A program made the translations under genes and the position numbers. A DNA stretch of 64,000 nucleotides from Physcomitrium patens (lineage: Eukaryota; Streptophyta; Bryopsida; Funariales; Funariaceae), in NCBI RefSeq assembly GCF_000002425.4, contig NC_037253.1, positions 19,291,602-19,355,601 of the forward strand. The letters are read 5' to 3'. Below the pieces are notes generated by a model, which searched no databases, was not told where the DNA came from, and saw only the letters and a list, made by a program, of their open reading frames with translations. Below are positions 41,883-53,913 of this stretch, one piece after another (positions within the stretch are counted from its first letter, which is position 1; each line of letters begins with the position of its first letter).

Positions 41883-44637
41883 CGATTTGGTGCGCGGTGC
41901 GCTGTCATTTGGGAGCTACCGAAAGGCATTCGTGTTTGCAGGTATTGTGCACAATCGTTTTATGTCGCGGATTGTGATTGCGTGGTTTGGAGAGGAGAGC
42001 AGCGACGTCGGGTTGTTGAATGGCTTTGATGCGAGAGGAGGTCGATCAGAGTGGGGTGGGAAGGTTCGAAGTGTGAGGGTGGCTGGTGGATCGGGTGTTG
42101 ACGTTTAGGGTTGTGGAATTAGTTGGTTGCGTTTCTCGGCAGACGATCCATCGGAGGCTGGCAAGTCGGGCATGCTTCGGGTGTGACGCGTGCTGCCGGC
42201 AAGGAACAAAGTGCATGGAGAGTTGCGGTATAGGAAATTCAGCTTGACTTGCGAGGAGCTTCTGTGGCCACATCCTTGCGCTGGAGCAGCACGGGTTCCG
42301 GCCATGGCTGCCAAGATCCTGAGTCGATTTGAGGGGCTGCCGTTCACTGTAGCTCGTCTGATTAGGGACCTTGCAACAAATCTGGCTGTGGGAGAGGGCT
42401 TTGCGGTTTCTTAGAATATTGGAGTGAGCACCGGCATGCAGTTTGTTTATGACTGGGAACATGATTTGGCCCCCTGCAAGCGGCAAAAGCTCAGTTGCTT
42501 TTGATCCATACGTATGATGATGGCGATAGATCTGGTGATGTTCAGGGCATGCTTCGTGCTCGTTCCTCAACTGTGTTGCGTTCTGTGATCAGTGTCGGGA
42601 TGGTTTCTGGTGGAATGACCTGGGGACGGGCATGAATGAGAAGCAGGATAATCGGAATAAACGAAAGATCACCCTCAGGGGCGACCCAAGCTCGTTGCCA
42701 GGCTTCTATTCCTGCGAATAAGAAGAGGAGTTACAGCGATACTGTGCGCCCTGTAGAAGTCGGCGAACGAAGCGATATAGAAAGGACTGGTGCTGGCGTT
42801 CGAGGGGTTCGATGCTCATGCAGTACATTAGGTGTGCACCAGAGGGTCAGCGTTCTGAGCTCGTCGCTGCCACGATGATGCAAGGGATGGAATGTTGGGG
42901 TACGACACCCCCGCCCAAATGGCATTACAACCCCAATTCCAGCACAAATCTCGCCCAGATGAACGCTCCGCAGTTTCATCCGCCATGGAATGGCAATTGG
43001 GGTGATAGAGCCGACCTTGTGGGCACCGGCGATGTTCCAAACAAAGCGACAGCATACAGTCGAGCGCTTCGCAAGTCGTGCTTGCTGAATCAAAGGGGGT
43101 ATTTGAAAGCGCGGCGCAATCGATCGGACTCTGCGGACAAGCTTCGACATCATCAGTCACGACAACGGCGAGCAATGAGCAACCTCGAATGCTGCCAGGT
43201 ACGCCACGGCGCTCCTTGCTCCGCTTGACTTTTGCTTGTTGCAGTGCTGGGTTGGCACCTGTGGGAGGTTGCGGGCTGGATACTTGGCAGTGGGCGGCTG
43301 CAGGGGCTGGTGTTTGATCGACAATGCTGGAGGGGACAGCTATTCGGTTAGTCTGTCATCGATGTCTGAGCCTTTTGTTGTGGCGATTGGGCAGGGGTTT
43401 CAGTTTCTTTTTCAGAAAGAACTGCGAGCAAGCGACGTGAGCAGCTTGGGGCGTATCATCTTGCCGAAGGTCGATGCGTAGACCCAGCTTAGTGTCCGTC
43501 ACTGACAGATTGTGTGTCAGAATGCATCAGGTGTGGGTATTGTTAGAAGCATGGAAGATATGGAAGAATTCGAGGGGGTTTTCTGATATTTTGCACCTGC
43601 GAAACGCTCCCGTCTGATTTGTGCAGAAGGATGCAGAAAGACATCTACCGTTTTTGGCTGTGCGGGAGGGTATCACAATGTCCTTGATGGACTACCATAC
43701 CGGCCAATACTGGACGGCGCGCTACAGGTATTGGCCGAACAACAAGAGCCGTATGTATTTGCTGGAGAAAATCGGGAGTTTTGTGAGCTTCCACAAACTG
43801 GAGGAAGGAGACCTTCTGCTGTGCTATCGAAACCCGCAAGGGGCTTACGTGAGTTCTCATCGAGTCGGACAATTTTTGGCTTGGCGTGTTTGATAGTTGT
43901 GAGTGGTCATCCTCCTGCATGGAAATGGTTCGACGAAAGTATCGTGAGCACAGCGTAGCAGACTCACATTCGACAACGCAGTCGATGAAAAAATCGTGGC
44001 GATGCTTTTGTGTAGGTCATCCGAGGCAGGAGGGTGGCAGCTGAAGCGATGAGCAGCCCCAGAAGAGAGCCGAGTCCCGATCGTGCGCAGGCGAAGGAAA
44101 CTGCAACGAGGCCAGTTGTGCTGGAATCATACAAGGTAACACTTCAGGCAACTCAACACCGTGAGTCCCAGGCTAGGGAGCTACTGCTTTGTGTTGCACA
44201 GCATCTCATGTTGGTCATGCTGATGAGTGTGTACATTTGTGGTCGTGGAACCGAATGAAAGGATGAATGCAACAGCACGGGGAGTTCAGATGCGAGCAAC
44301 CCATCATTCGACACGCCAGATAGCGCTCTGGAAGAATTGTTGAGCGGGAAGGATGTGAGTGATTGTATGAGCGGGCTACAGGATTTTCTTGATGGGGACT
44401 TGGGGATTACGAGAGACTGGCAGGGCGAGAAGCTGGGAGGAAGTTTGGTTCGGTCGTTCCAGCCGCCTCTTCTGGATTTGGACTTCGACCCAGTGGAGGG
44501 AATGCTTTGTATGCCTAACGTGAAGCAACGGTACATGGACTGAAAGAAGCGCATCATATCATTTTTTTTTTTATTATATATGTGTGCACCACAAACAAGA
44601 ATGACGATGACAGTTGTACGAGATGATCCTTGAATGC
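41883..44637 (+). repeat. Right arm of the inverted duplication
   Basis: Pairs with 7759-10130 in reverse complement. Near-identical from about 42556 to 44637 and diverged (roughly 80 percent) from 41883 to 42168. The 377 bp between two copies of GGGCATGCTTCG (42168-42179 and 42545-42556) has no counterpart in the left arm. Confidence 0.93.
42812..44543 (+). CDS. AFL-R: B3-domain transcription factor of ABI3/FUS3/LEC2 type, right copy
   Basis: Model: 42812-43198, 43245-43469, 43627-43848, 43904-43943, 44041-44135, 44262-44543; every junction is GT..AG and phases match, giving 416 residues. B3 domain: FLFQKELRASDVSSLGRIILPK, intron at the position also used by ABI3-type genes, KDAERHLPFLAVREGI, TGQYWTARYRYWPNNKSRMYLLE, KLEEGDLLLCYRNPQGAY. 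Exon 1 carries a basic RARRNR/RQRR-like stretch reminiscent of the ABI3 B2 region (weak). The last exon is rich in Asp/Glu and Ser. The usual YVIRG end of the AFL B3 domain is not evident after QGAY. The start is uncertain: frames upstream (42636 on) are also protein-like. Its own 3' flank continues into 44638-44800. Likely nuclear regulator of maturation or spore/embryo programmes by family. Confidence 0.74.
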
Positions 44638-46413
44638 CAAGGGCAAGCGATCGAACCTGAATGTTAGTCATCATATAAAGATGCGGAGATACTTGAGCCG
44701 TCTTCAGAAAAGACTGAAGAGCTTTGGACTGTACTCATGTGTACATCTTTTCTTTATTCATTCGTTGGGAATAATTTCCTGGCAATAAGCCACAGATGGT
44801 CTATTTTTGGTGTTGTGAAAAGTCATGTGCAAGGCTAAAATATAGTGTGGTTGTTGACATGAAGCTATTCTTTAGAGTGTTGTACCACGACACTAGATTT
44901 TGTTGAGATTGGGGATTTACAGAAAGTTCTGTTTGGGAATGTACAGGGATTCTAGTTCTGTTTGGTGAACACACTTTGTGTACAAGATGGATTTGATTTG
45001 GCAGCTTTGGGTGGAGGGGTGGTTTGGAAATCATGCATGAAGTTGTTTACAAAGTAGAGTCGATGGAATGTATTGGTAGTCATGTATCATTGCAACTCAT
45101 ATGTATAAATTCCCGATTAAAAAGTTACAGATATTGGTGCAAGGCTACAACTGATATTAAAAAGGTGATAGGACAACAAAGTTTTTGAAACAATCATTTT
45201 AGTATGTCTAAACAAAAGTATTAATGGTCTATACCAATATAATCATATGTTAATAGTAATGTGAATTACAATTATTATTTCTTCTTAATAAAATAGCTTA
45301 GTAGTTAACACTTTTACAAAGATTTTTAGTTAGATTAATTTTCTTTTGAAAGTTAGTTATAAAATAATAAAAATAAATTATTAGCAAATAAAATTCTTGT
45401 TACAATACAAAGTTATTAGTATTTTTTTTCATCTTTTATCATTATCTTTGTATAACTACATAGTTTTTTTATGTGGATAAATAAATTTAAATGGAACATG
45501 TTATAAGGAGACTCCAATAGTTCATAAGCAATATTTATTGCAAAAAATAGAATTATATATCCAAGTTACAAAAAGAATTGCATCAAGTCCAAAATAGAAG
45601 TATATTGGAAATATATGATCAACATAACATTTTAACTATTCCAATGAAAGCTTTGTGAAATAGAAAAAGTGTGTTTCGACTATAAACCTTACATCTAAAG
45701 AAAATTGTGATGGAGTTAAGTTCTTCAAAGGAACATTTAATGGAAAAAAAATGTATTAGATTTTAAAGCTTAAAGAGATTTGTTACTTTGTCATTGTAAC
45801 CACATTATTGAAATTGATATAAATATTATGAAGCAAGAGATAGTATATTTAGAGCAATTTGTTGTTATAAAAGGCTTAGTACAAAGAAAATATCTTCAAT
45901 TAAGCTTTGAATTATAGTTATTAAATCTATAAAATAATTTTTCATTTAATTAATATATAATATATTATAAATTTAATTGTTAAAAATCAAAATAAATATA
46001 TTAGATATAAAAATAAGATAAAATTTAATAGTTTTTTTTATAATGACTTTGTTTGTGTATGTATTGTACAAAAAGAGATTTTAAATTTTGATTATTTTGC
46101 TTTAAGTTCTTCAAAAGTCCTATTGAAGATTCTAACTTGGGCAAGTGTTAGATGAATTTTGTGCAACTATTATTACCATAGTAAAAAAAAATTAGATTCT
46201 TTTATGTAAAGAAAAAAATTGATTATTATGATAGATTTATAAAGAAATTAAAGTCTTCTTTAATGCTTAAATTAATTATAGAAAAATATATATTCTTATA
46301 TATGTTTAAGACATGAATGTCAAAAAACTAAAGGATCAAACACATTCTTGTGTAACTCAAAAATATTAGAAAATTACTCAAAAATGATGTAGTATTCAAT
46401 TAGAACAACTATT
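44638..46413. other. 3' flank of AFL-R and AT-rich sequence
   Basis: 44638-44800 is probably 3' untranslated sequence of AFL-R. From 45100 the region is AT-rich and empty of recognisable genes or repeats. Confidence 0.4.
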
Positions 46414-46828
46414 GTCAAAGACAAGAAGATTAGAAAGTCTTGAAACAAAAATGAGGATTAAGAAAGTGTTGACAAGAGTGAAGAATGCTTCACTTTTTCT
46501 TCTATATATACTATCTAATTAGGAATAACGTGGTGATGTTCAATAGGTCCTCCAATACATGATGACTTTATAAGATGTATTTTAACTTACAAAGTCAAGT
46601 TTTCTACAAGTGCACCACATAGTTAGCTTGTTCCACAACCTATCGACACATGTGACATGCGGTTAACTTGTTGACAAAATTTCTAATCTATCAACCCACT
46701 ACAAATATGTATAAAGTCAAAATCCCATCTATGAAGGTTCTACAAAGCTTTTTTATAAGATATTATGAAATTAATCCACTTTTTCTTACTTCTATCCAAT
46801 CAAATAGGAAGTATTGAAATAAATATGA
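46414..46828 (-). repeat. Decayed chromovirus LTR remnant
   Basis: Colinear with the minus-oriented LTRs of C, D and F (GTTGACAAGAGTGAAGAATGCTTCACT, TATATATACTATCTAATTAG, CCACATAGTTAGCTTGTTC) at clearly lower identity. No internal element sequence adjoins it. Confidence 0.75.
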
Positions 46829-46945
46829 TGTCAGGGACAAAAACTTGATGAAAGTAAATAAACAAGTAAAACAAAATGGAAATAAAGAAGTATGTATATT
46901 AAAAGGAAATTGTAATGGCTATTGCTAGAAGACAAGGAAACTAGA
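46829..46945 (-). repeat. Second LTR fragment, end portion only
   Basis: TGTCAGGGACAAAAACTTGATGAAAG to AGACAAGGAAACTAG matches the last 115 bp of the same LTR family, minus orientation, placed end to end with the previous remnant. Confidence 0.7.
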
Positions 46946-47261
46946 TAGTGGATAGAAATATAATAAAAAAATACATAGTTATATATATATATATATATCT
47001 ATATATATATTACTATAATATAAAAATTTGGTTGATGGTAAGTAAATTGTCCAATGTCTTTGTAATTACTACTATTTTAATATTTGATTGATATTTCTGA
47101 TTATTCTATTAGTTTGATGATAAAAATTCATACATCGAATCTACATTTTTTATTATCCAGATTAAATCTTTTAAATTTTTAATACAAATAAGAATCTTAA
47201 TTGAATATAAAATCATTAATAAATTTCAAATTATAATATTTTTTATTAGAATAAAGATTAG

Positions 47262-47293
<32 letters not shown>

Positions 47294-48315
47294 CTAAGTT
47301 ATTTTGATCACATAATTTGTAATTATTGAAATTAATTTGTAACAACAAGAAGTTAATAGATTTATAATACAATTCTCTTAAAACATACAGCTGTAGAAGT
47401 TTTTAAATATGTTGTAATCAAAAGAGATTATTCAATTGGAAACATATAAAAATATTTATAAAAAAATTCTAGGATTTTATTATTTTTGATTTGTCTTTGT
47501 TTTAGACCTTTACCTCTTTTTCATGGATAATTTCAATAAAAAGGAACATCTTTAGAAAATTAAGATTATATTTTTAATTTTTTTTTGAAATTTATAATAA
47601 TATCTTTTAATTTTTTTAATTAGTATTATGGTCCATTAAACATTTTTTAAAATTTTACAACAATTTTTCAATCTTATCGCAAGCATATGAAGTTTAATTT
47701 GTTTATTGGCCATTAAAAATAACAAGAATCAAATCCATATTTCTTGCTTGGAAGAATAATAACTTATTATTAATTTATATCCTCCTAAATTTTTTTCATT
47801 TAATTTAATTTTTTTTCTCCTAAAATTCTATTTAAATAAAAAATTACTAATCAAAAATACTAAATTAACTAAGATAATTACTTTCAAGACTTATTAAGAT
47901 TTTATTTTTAAGATTTGTTTTTTTATATGTATCTTGTTACTTATAAATCCTTTCAAATTATAGTGAACAATTTAATAATATAATAGGATTTTTAATTCCA
48001 ATATTTTTGTATTTAAATAATTTAAAATTCTTATTTTGTAATAATTCTACCAATTAAGATTTATTGGTGGAATACACAAACTCTTCATTGATAATTGTTT
48101 CAATTAGAGGTAGTAGTAATTGTTTTTTCTTTAGAATATTAATCATAATATAAGATTTAATAAAAGATATATAAAAATGTATGATAGTGGTAACATCCAA
48201 TTTTGAATTAAATTAATCTATCTTTGTATTGTGAAAAAGGTGGTGAATACACATATAAAGCTTTTAAACAGTTCTGTGAGAAAAATTGTATTGAAGAAAA
48301 AATTTCTATGCCTTA
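46946..48315. other. Very AT-rich sequence with TA microsatellites
   Basis: (TA)n runs near 46980-47010 and 47262-47292. Nothing else recognised. Confidence 0.5.
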
Positions 48316-48372
48316 TATAAATTAAAATAAATCCCCACTAGTTGGAAGCCTATTCTAATTTACAACAATTTT
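48316..48372 (+). repeat. Left member of an inverted repeat pair
   Basis: AAAATAAATCCCCACTAGTT onward matches the reverse complement of 52741-52796 at about 85 percent over 54 bp. The pair brackets 4.4 kb containing the minisatellite and a peroxidase gene fragment. No target duplication is apparent outside the pair. Confidence 0.55.
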
Positions 48373-48374
48373 CA

Positions 48375-48624
48375 CAACCACTACTCAATCTATGAAGTGA
48401 TTTAATAAAAGTTGATTTATTCTAATTCACAACCACTACTTAATCTATGAAGTGATTTAATAAAAGTTGATTTATTCTAATTCACAACCACTACTTAATC
48501 TATGAAGTGATTTAATAAAAGTTGATTTATTCTAATTCACAACCACTACTCAATCTATGAAGTGATTTAATAAAAGTTGATTTATTCTAATTCACAACCA
48601 CTACTCAATCTATGAAGTGATTTA
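48375..48624. repeat. 55-bp minisatellite, 4.5 copies
   Basis: Units beginning CAACCACTACT at 48375, 48430, 48485, 48540 and 48595 (last partial), differing by only one or two bases, so recently amplified. Each unit ends TTATTCTAATTCA, a word shared with the inverted repeat. Confidence 0.93.
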
Positions 48625-49439
48625 AACGAATAACCACAACAATACAAGCCAACTTAACAACTCAAATTACCACACACTAAAAAGAAAATCTTTTATATGT
48701 TTTTTTTTTTTTTTTATGTTTATTTTTTAATTATTTTTGTTCAAATTCAAACTCAATTGATCATGATTTGAGTACAAGATTGGTTCAATAGTTTCTTGAT
48801 CTGAAAATTCTCACAGCTAGGGTCTGATGATGATCCGGAGGCAATTAGAAGTCTCCAACCTAGAACACTTGTACTTTTAAGTCACGTTGCATTGTTCCGA
48901 TCCTCACCTAACCCTCGATGAGCTCCTCTCGCAGGAGACACTCGGAATCCACTAGCTACTGGCAGCTCCCTTGTTGCGAAGCGATGGCCACTTACAAGAC
49001 CGCAATACTTCAAAGCATGAACAGAACTACTGATTTGTAGGAGCAATCCATGTAATCCTTGAGCTTCACGCCAATTGCCTCCCTTACTATGAGGATCTAA
49101 TGTCACACTAGAACTAACTACTTACAGAGCAGATTTATCACAACACTACAATCCTATGACAGAACACCGCCTTCTTTGATTTTGAACTGGCCAAACAAGA
49201 ATTGTCCTCGGAAAGCTTTCCTTCTTCTGCTGCTTCGAACCAGGCAGATTGTCTCTGTTGACGTAAATCTCAGCGAATCCACTTCGCACTGCCCTCCACA
49301 ACGTCGGGAAAACTATTTTGTGTTGGAAAAATTGCAGCTGCCCCTATGGTTCACGGATATGACTCGGAGGAAAGAGATCATGATGTCCTACTCGGGTATT
49401 ACAGTCACGATTTTTTGGCGACGACACTTTTAATGTGTT

Positions 49440-49725
49440 CGGGGGTCAATGCCCTGAGAGAAGGATTTTACGCCACCAGCTACCTCAATGCAGAGGGAAT
49501 AATTTACGAGAAGATGCAAGTGCTCGTTGTCGACAAAGATCTGCCTGCCTACATCCTCCGTCTTCACTTCCACGACTACCTCGTTTGTGGATGTGATGTA
49601 TCCGTGCTCATAGTTGGATCAGGAACAAGCTCCAGCCGCTGCAACTTGATCCTACACCTCGTTGACCTTGGATTCGGGAAAACTAACGCCTTAATTGTTG
49701 CCCCCAATGCCAATAGTATGCCACT
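49440..49725 (+). pseudogene. Captured class III peroxidase fragment
   Basis: Translation reads LREGFYATSYLNAEGIIYEKMQ, then LRLHFHDYLVCGCDVSVLIVGSGT and NLILHLVDLGFGKTNALI. This is the N-terminal third of a secreted plant haem peroxidase, including the distal Arg and His of RLHFHD. The Cys that normally follows (FHDCF) is Tyr, and the frame stops at 49729, without the proximal-His region. No signal peptide exon adjoins. GC content is higher than the surroundings, consistent with capture from a gene. Confidence 0.7.
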
Positions 49726-51060
49726 TTAGCAATTCTTTTGCAATCCACAACACCCACGATGCCGTCTAGCATCAAGTGTCTCGATCCCAAGGCTATTAAG
49801 TGGTATCACAGCTCGTGGAAAAAAATGAAGAAGGAACCCAAGAGCGTCGATCCCAGGAGCTTCTACAGTTGTTCCAAAAAACCAGCGCACAATCGCCGAC
49901 AAAGAAGAGCACCCCAGTTCTTGCCACGCTACTCGTGAACTATCGTTGCTCGTACTAAAACTAGAAAAAATCCATCGTCGGAGTAGCCAACACCCTAGAC
50001 AAGCTCGTAGCACCCTCACACCATATGAAGAAGAAAACATCACTTAGATTGACCACTGCCACCGAATGAGAGTTGACGTCCACAACAAAACAAGCTGTGC
50101 CATAACTCAAGTAAAAGGGAACAAAACTCGAGTACTAACCAAGAATGGTACTCGAGCGAGAAAGAACCAACGAGGAATTAAAATCAACAACCACCTTCCA
50201 TGCACAGCCTGCAACCTATTGAGCTTCTAAACTAACCGAGAAGACCCACTAGTTCACTGCACCGCAGCGGGGGAGAATGTCACACTAGGTTGCTGCTGCA
50301 CAGCAACGCCTACCGTACACAACGAACTAAAAAAAATAACACTAGGAAGAGCACCGCCAAGTCTCCGTCTTCGTCGGAGCCAACACAGGAAAATCAAAAA
50401 CAAAAAAAAGAAGTGAGAACTTGGGGTCCAGCCGACCCCCTATCGCGACCAATCCCGCAACGACGGTTGCAACGTTTTCGATGTGAGACCCTGGGTTCTT
50501 GAGGACTGCCAACAACCGGATGACCTTACCCTGGCCTTTACCCGGATCCGGATAGCCACTGCGCAATAACCGTATGGCACAATATCCGATGCTATATAGA
50601 ACATTGTATTTGGGTTGTATGAAGACCGTATTTTGTACGTCACCTAGTATTGTATTTACTACCCTATATATTATTGTATCTACTATTGTATACGATCTAG
50701 TATTCAGATTGTATCAAATACCGTATATCATTGTATTAATATCATATCATGTATTGAAACTAATACTATATATGCTATGTATCTAGACCATATATAGTCA
50801 TATTTTAACTATATATACTAAAATTTTGAAGGTTTTGAATTCCTTCTAGATGCTCTTTAGATACTACAATTGATGCTACAATTGATGCCTTCAAAAATTT
50901 GGAATTTCCTATTAGAATTTCTACACATAGCTATTTTTTATCCACTAATTCTATTTTGCTTATATTTATCATTCTCTCCACCCCTCTTCAACTAACACTT
51001 GACAATTGTTACTTCTATTATAAGTTTTTATTCTAATACAACACTTGAGTTGATTTAATG
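49726..51060. other. Unassigned, partly GC-richer sequence
   Basis: 49738-49938 is open on the plus strand (SIKCLDPKAIKWYHSSWKKMKKEPKSVDPRS) but unknown. A TGTCACACTAG word occurs at 50279, after a purine run GCGGGGGAGAA, and also at 49102. 50590-50810 is rich in ATTGTAT/TACTAT words. No gene recognised. Confidence 0.35.
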
Positions 51061-51064
51061 TGAC

Positions 51065-51235
51065 TCATATTTTATATACTTCAACGAAATGGAGTTGCAA
51101 AATATAAAAATAGAATATTATTAGAAAGTGCAAGGTATATGTTACAGCATAAGCAATTCTTTAATGTAATTTGAGCAAAAGCCATCAATACAACAGTATA
51201 TATTGTTGATCGAGCTTGTACTATGGTATTCTTGG
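51065..51235 (+). pseudogene. Copia integrase scrap
   Basis: Plus-strand translation NEMELQNIKIEYY..ESARYMLQHKQFFNVI-stop-AKAINTTVYIVDRACT matches the NGVAxRKNRTLLESAR...AEAVNTAVYLLNR region of copia integrase. Nothing of the rest remains. Confidence 0.7.
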
Positions 51236-52740
51236 TTGCGGGAAGCCCCCAAGAAAGGCAGAATCCAGGGAGCTCAACACTTTTCTCTTTTCTGTTTTAT
51301 TTTTGATTCTGGTTTCGGTGCTGTGGATGATGGATAGACTTTTTGAGCAAATATCTCTCGTGTATGCAGAGTAAGCCGTGGTTGTGCTGCCGTGTTGGAG
51401 CTGATACTACCTTTGCTGAATTTGTTAGTGGTGTGGTCATCAAGAGCATTTACAATTCATTAGTATGGTTGCTTGCAATAAGGGACAAATCCATTGCGGC
51501 TTATAGTATAGCACAACTTACAGTGTAGTGAACAAAGTTGTGTATTCAGTTAGTTAATAAAATATAATTAGTTTTGTTGAAGACCTTATATAAGATGATT
51601 AGCAACTAGAGTTATCAAACTCAATTCTACCTTAGATTTCACGTCACTAGGCGAGTTGGACCTTTGAGTTGATGAGTGCTGGTGATCTGCATCAATTTGA
51701 TCAATTAAGAGTCCGAGGAGCAATCTAGAGTAAGAATCTTTGTTGGCGGACTGTGGAAGTCGGCCTTCCTCATCTTGTTCCGTTATTTTTTTTTCTTTAT
51801 TGCGGTTGTGGTTTGGCTCATGAACTTAACGCAATCCTATCTAAATGGCTTCAAGTGTAAGCTCAAGCCTACTAGACTCTCACGTCCTTGAACCTTACAG
51901 TAGGTGACGGCGCTATGGTTTCATTGCCAAGAGAGGTACTGCTATACTTAGCACCTCGATTCAGTATTTCACATCAGCAGATTGTTTCCATTGATAATCT
52001 ACTGGTGTTTTGCAATCCTTCTATGAAAGGCTTTTTCGATAGAAAGTACCTTTGAAGTCAATCAGCGTCTCACAAAAGTGTAGAGCTTGTTGCTGAAGAG
52101 GTAACGTTTCTATACGAGAGAAGGGCAGTGGAAGCAATTAGTTAACAACGGCGACAGGGAGTCAAGTAGCATCGTCCTCTTCGTCTCTTTCTTGAAATAG
52201 CAATTTGCCAGTCGGTGGCGCTACAGTGAGAGAATTTTGAAGCTGTTATCATTGGATTTTTCAGCTGCATAAAAATTGGCATTTAAATGTATCCAAGGCG
52301 AATTAGGTCAACGTAGATGAAGCTTGATTAAGAGTGGACAAACTTTGGTGGATGAGTTTTAATTAAAATGGATGAATTTCCATTTGCAGATGAAAATCAT
52401 TTATGGATTTTTAATTTGGATGAAAATCAATATTAGATTAAAAATAAATAAATAAATAAATAAATAACTAATAATTTTTCATCCAAGTGTATGTTTTGTC
52501 TTGTTTAAATGATTGTGTTATTGTTGTGGAGGTTGAAGGTGGAGTTTAATGGGGTAGAGAATTGAGAAGTTAAGACAAAGTAAGAGACAACTTAAGCAAT
52601 TAAATTGTAAGTTAATTAATAACTGTGAACTAAAATAGATCACCTATTAGAGGGGTTTATTTCAATCACAATTGGGGTTTTATTGGCATTTTTGGACACT
52701 TAATCAAATGATAATAGGAACTTTTTAGAAAATTTAGATG
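51236..52740. other. Unassigned sequence with an (AAAT)n tract
   Basis: 52441-52467 is an AAAT microsatellite. A second copy of the inverted-repeat word lies near 52640-52680 (GGGGTTTATTTCAATCACAA). Nothing coding recognised. Confidence 0.35.
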
Positions 52741-52796
52741 ATTAAATCATTGTGAATTAGAATAGGCTTTCAACTAGTAAGGATTTATTTTACTTC
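52741..52796 (-). repeat. Right member of the inverted repeat pair
   Basis: Reverse complement of 48316-48372 at about 85 percent; see that entry. Confidence 0.55.
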
Positions 52797-53094
52797 ATAA
52801 ATATATTAAATCAATATTTTCATAAGCGTTGCTATTTACAAAATCAACTTAAAAATTAAAATAATTAAACCTCTAATATTTAAAAATTTATATACTTTTA
52901 AAGTCAAGAAACTAAAAGTCTTCATGAATTTGTATTTAAGTCACTTTATAACTTAAGTCTTAAAATTTTCTTATATACAATAAAAGTAGAAAAAATGACA
53001 TAATAAAATATTAATTATGATTTTTATTATAATATATTTAAAATAAAAATAAAAATATTTTAAATTTTATATTATAAATTATTTTTCTTATTAT

Positions 53095-53633
53095 TGCCAT
53101 GAATATATATACATATTCTAATAAATACCTATATGATTGGATAGAAATAGGTAAAAGTAGATAAAAGTAGATTAATTTCATAATACCTTCTATATAAGCT
53201 TCTTAGAAGCTTTATAGACATTGCTTTGACTTTATACGTGTTTGTAGTTGATTGATAGGTTAACAACTTGATTAAAAAATTAACCACATATTGATAGCTT
53301 ATAAAATAAGCTAATTATGTGGCACACATATAGAAAACTTATCTTGCAAATTAAAATAATTGACTTGCAAAGTCAATACGTTTTGGAGGTCCTATAGAAA
53401 ATTGCCACATAGTTCTTAGTTAAGAATATATATGGAGGGAAGAGTAAAGCCTTCTTCACTCTTGTCAATGCCTTTCTAGTCTTTAGTCTTATTTCAAGAC
53501 TTTCTAGTCTTCTTATTTTTAGCAATAGCCATTCTAATTCAATATTATATCATCTTTGAATGACTTTCTAGTTCTTTTTAGTGACACAAGAGTATATTGA
53601 GGATTTCTTTCTTCAAGATTAATGTCCTTGACA
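53095..53633 (+). repeat. 5' LTR of element J
   Basis: 539 bp, TGCCATGAATATATA to GTCCTTGACA, colinear with the LTRs of element G. TATA-type sequence precedes CTTCTTCACTCTTGTCAA; the ACTCTTGTCAA word is at 53458-53468. Confidence 0.82.
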
Positions 53634-53913
53634 GTTTGACAAGAGTACTAACTTATTTCTTTTGTCTTATTTTAGAAGTGAGTGGATTACTCCACTTCTA
53701 TTATTATAGTTTGAAGGTTGTAGACTTTCCACCTTTAAATAAATAATCTTATTTTTTAACATTGATCTTTTTCTAAAAAGAAGTAGATTACTCTTCTTTG
53801 TAGAAATTTTCATTTAATATTACAGATTATAATTTATCTTCTTATAATTTAATTTTTTAAATTTTTTTTGAGTTGTCTATGGAAAGAAAGATTATAGATA
53901 CTATTCTAAAGAG
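53634..53913 (+). other. Self-priming site and leader of element J
   Basis: GT then TTGACAAGAGT (53636-53646), the exact complement of the 11-nt word in its LTR, again with a 2-nt spacer. The leader (GTGGATTACTCCACTTC, GAGTTGTCTATGGAAAGAAAG) matches that of G at 57218-57480 and is cut at 53913, where element K begins. Confidence 0.72.

Noticed and set aside
41525-41929. Several overlapping GC-rich ORFs upstream of AFL-R
   Set aside because: Open on both strands at once, proline-rich by composition, no homology recognised, no splice logic to AFL-R.
48882-49106. Minus-strand 74-residue ORF
   Set aside because: No recognisable motif, and it lies in the flank of the captured peroxidase fragment.
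49801-50290. Small LTR (TRIM-like) element with TGGTATCACAGC and a purine tract
   Set aside because: The two putative LTRs after TGTCACACTAG (49102 and 50279) do not align beyond the first 11 bases.
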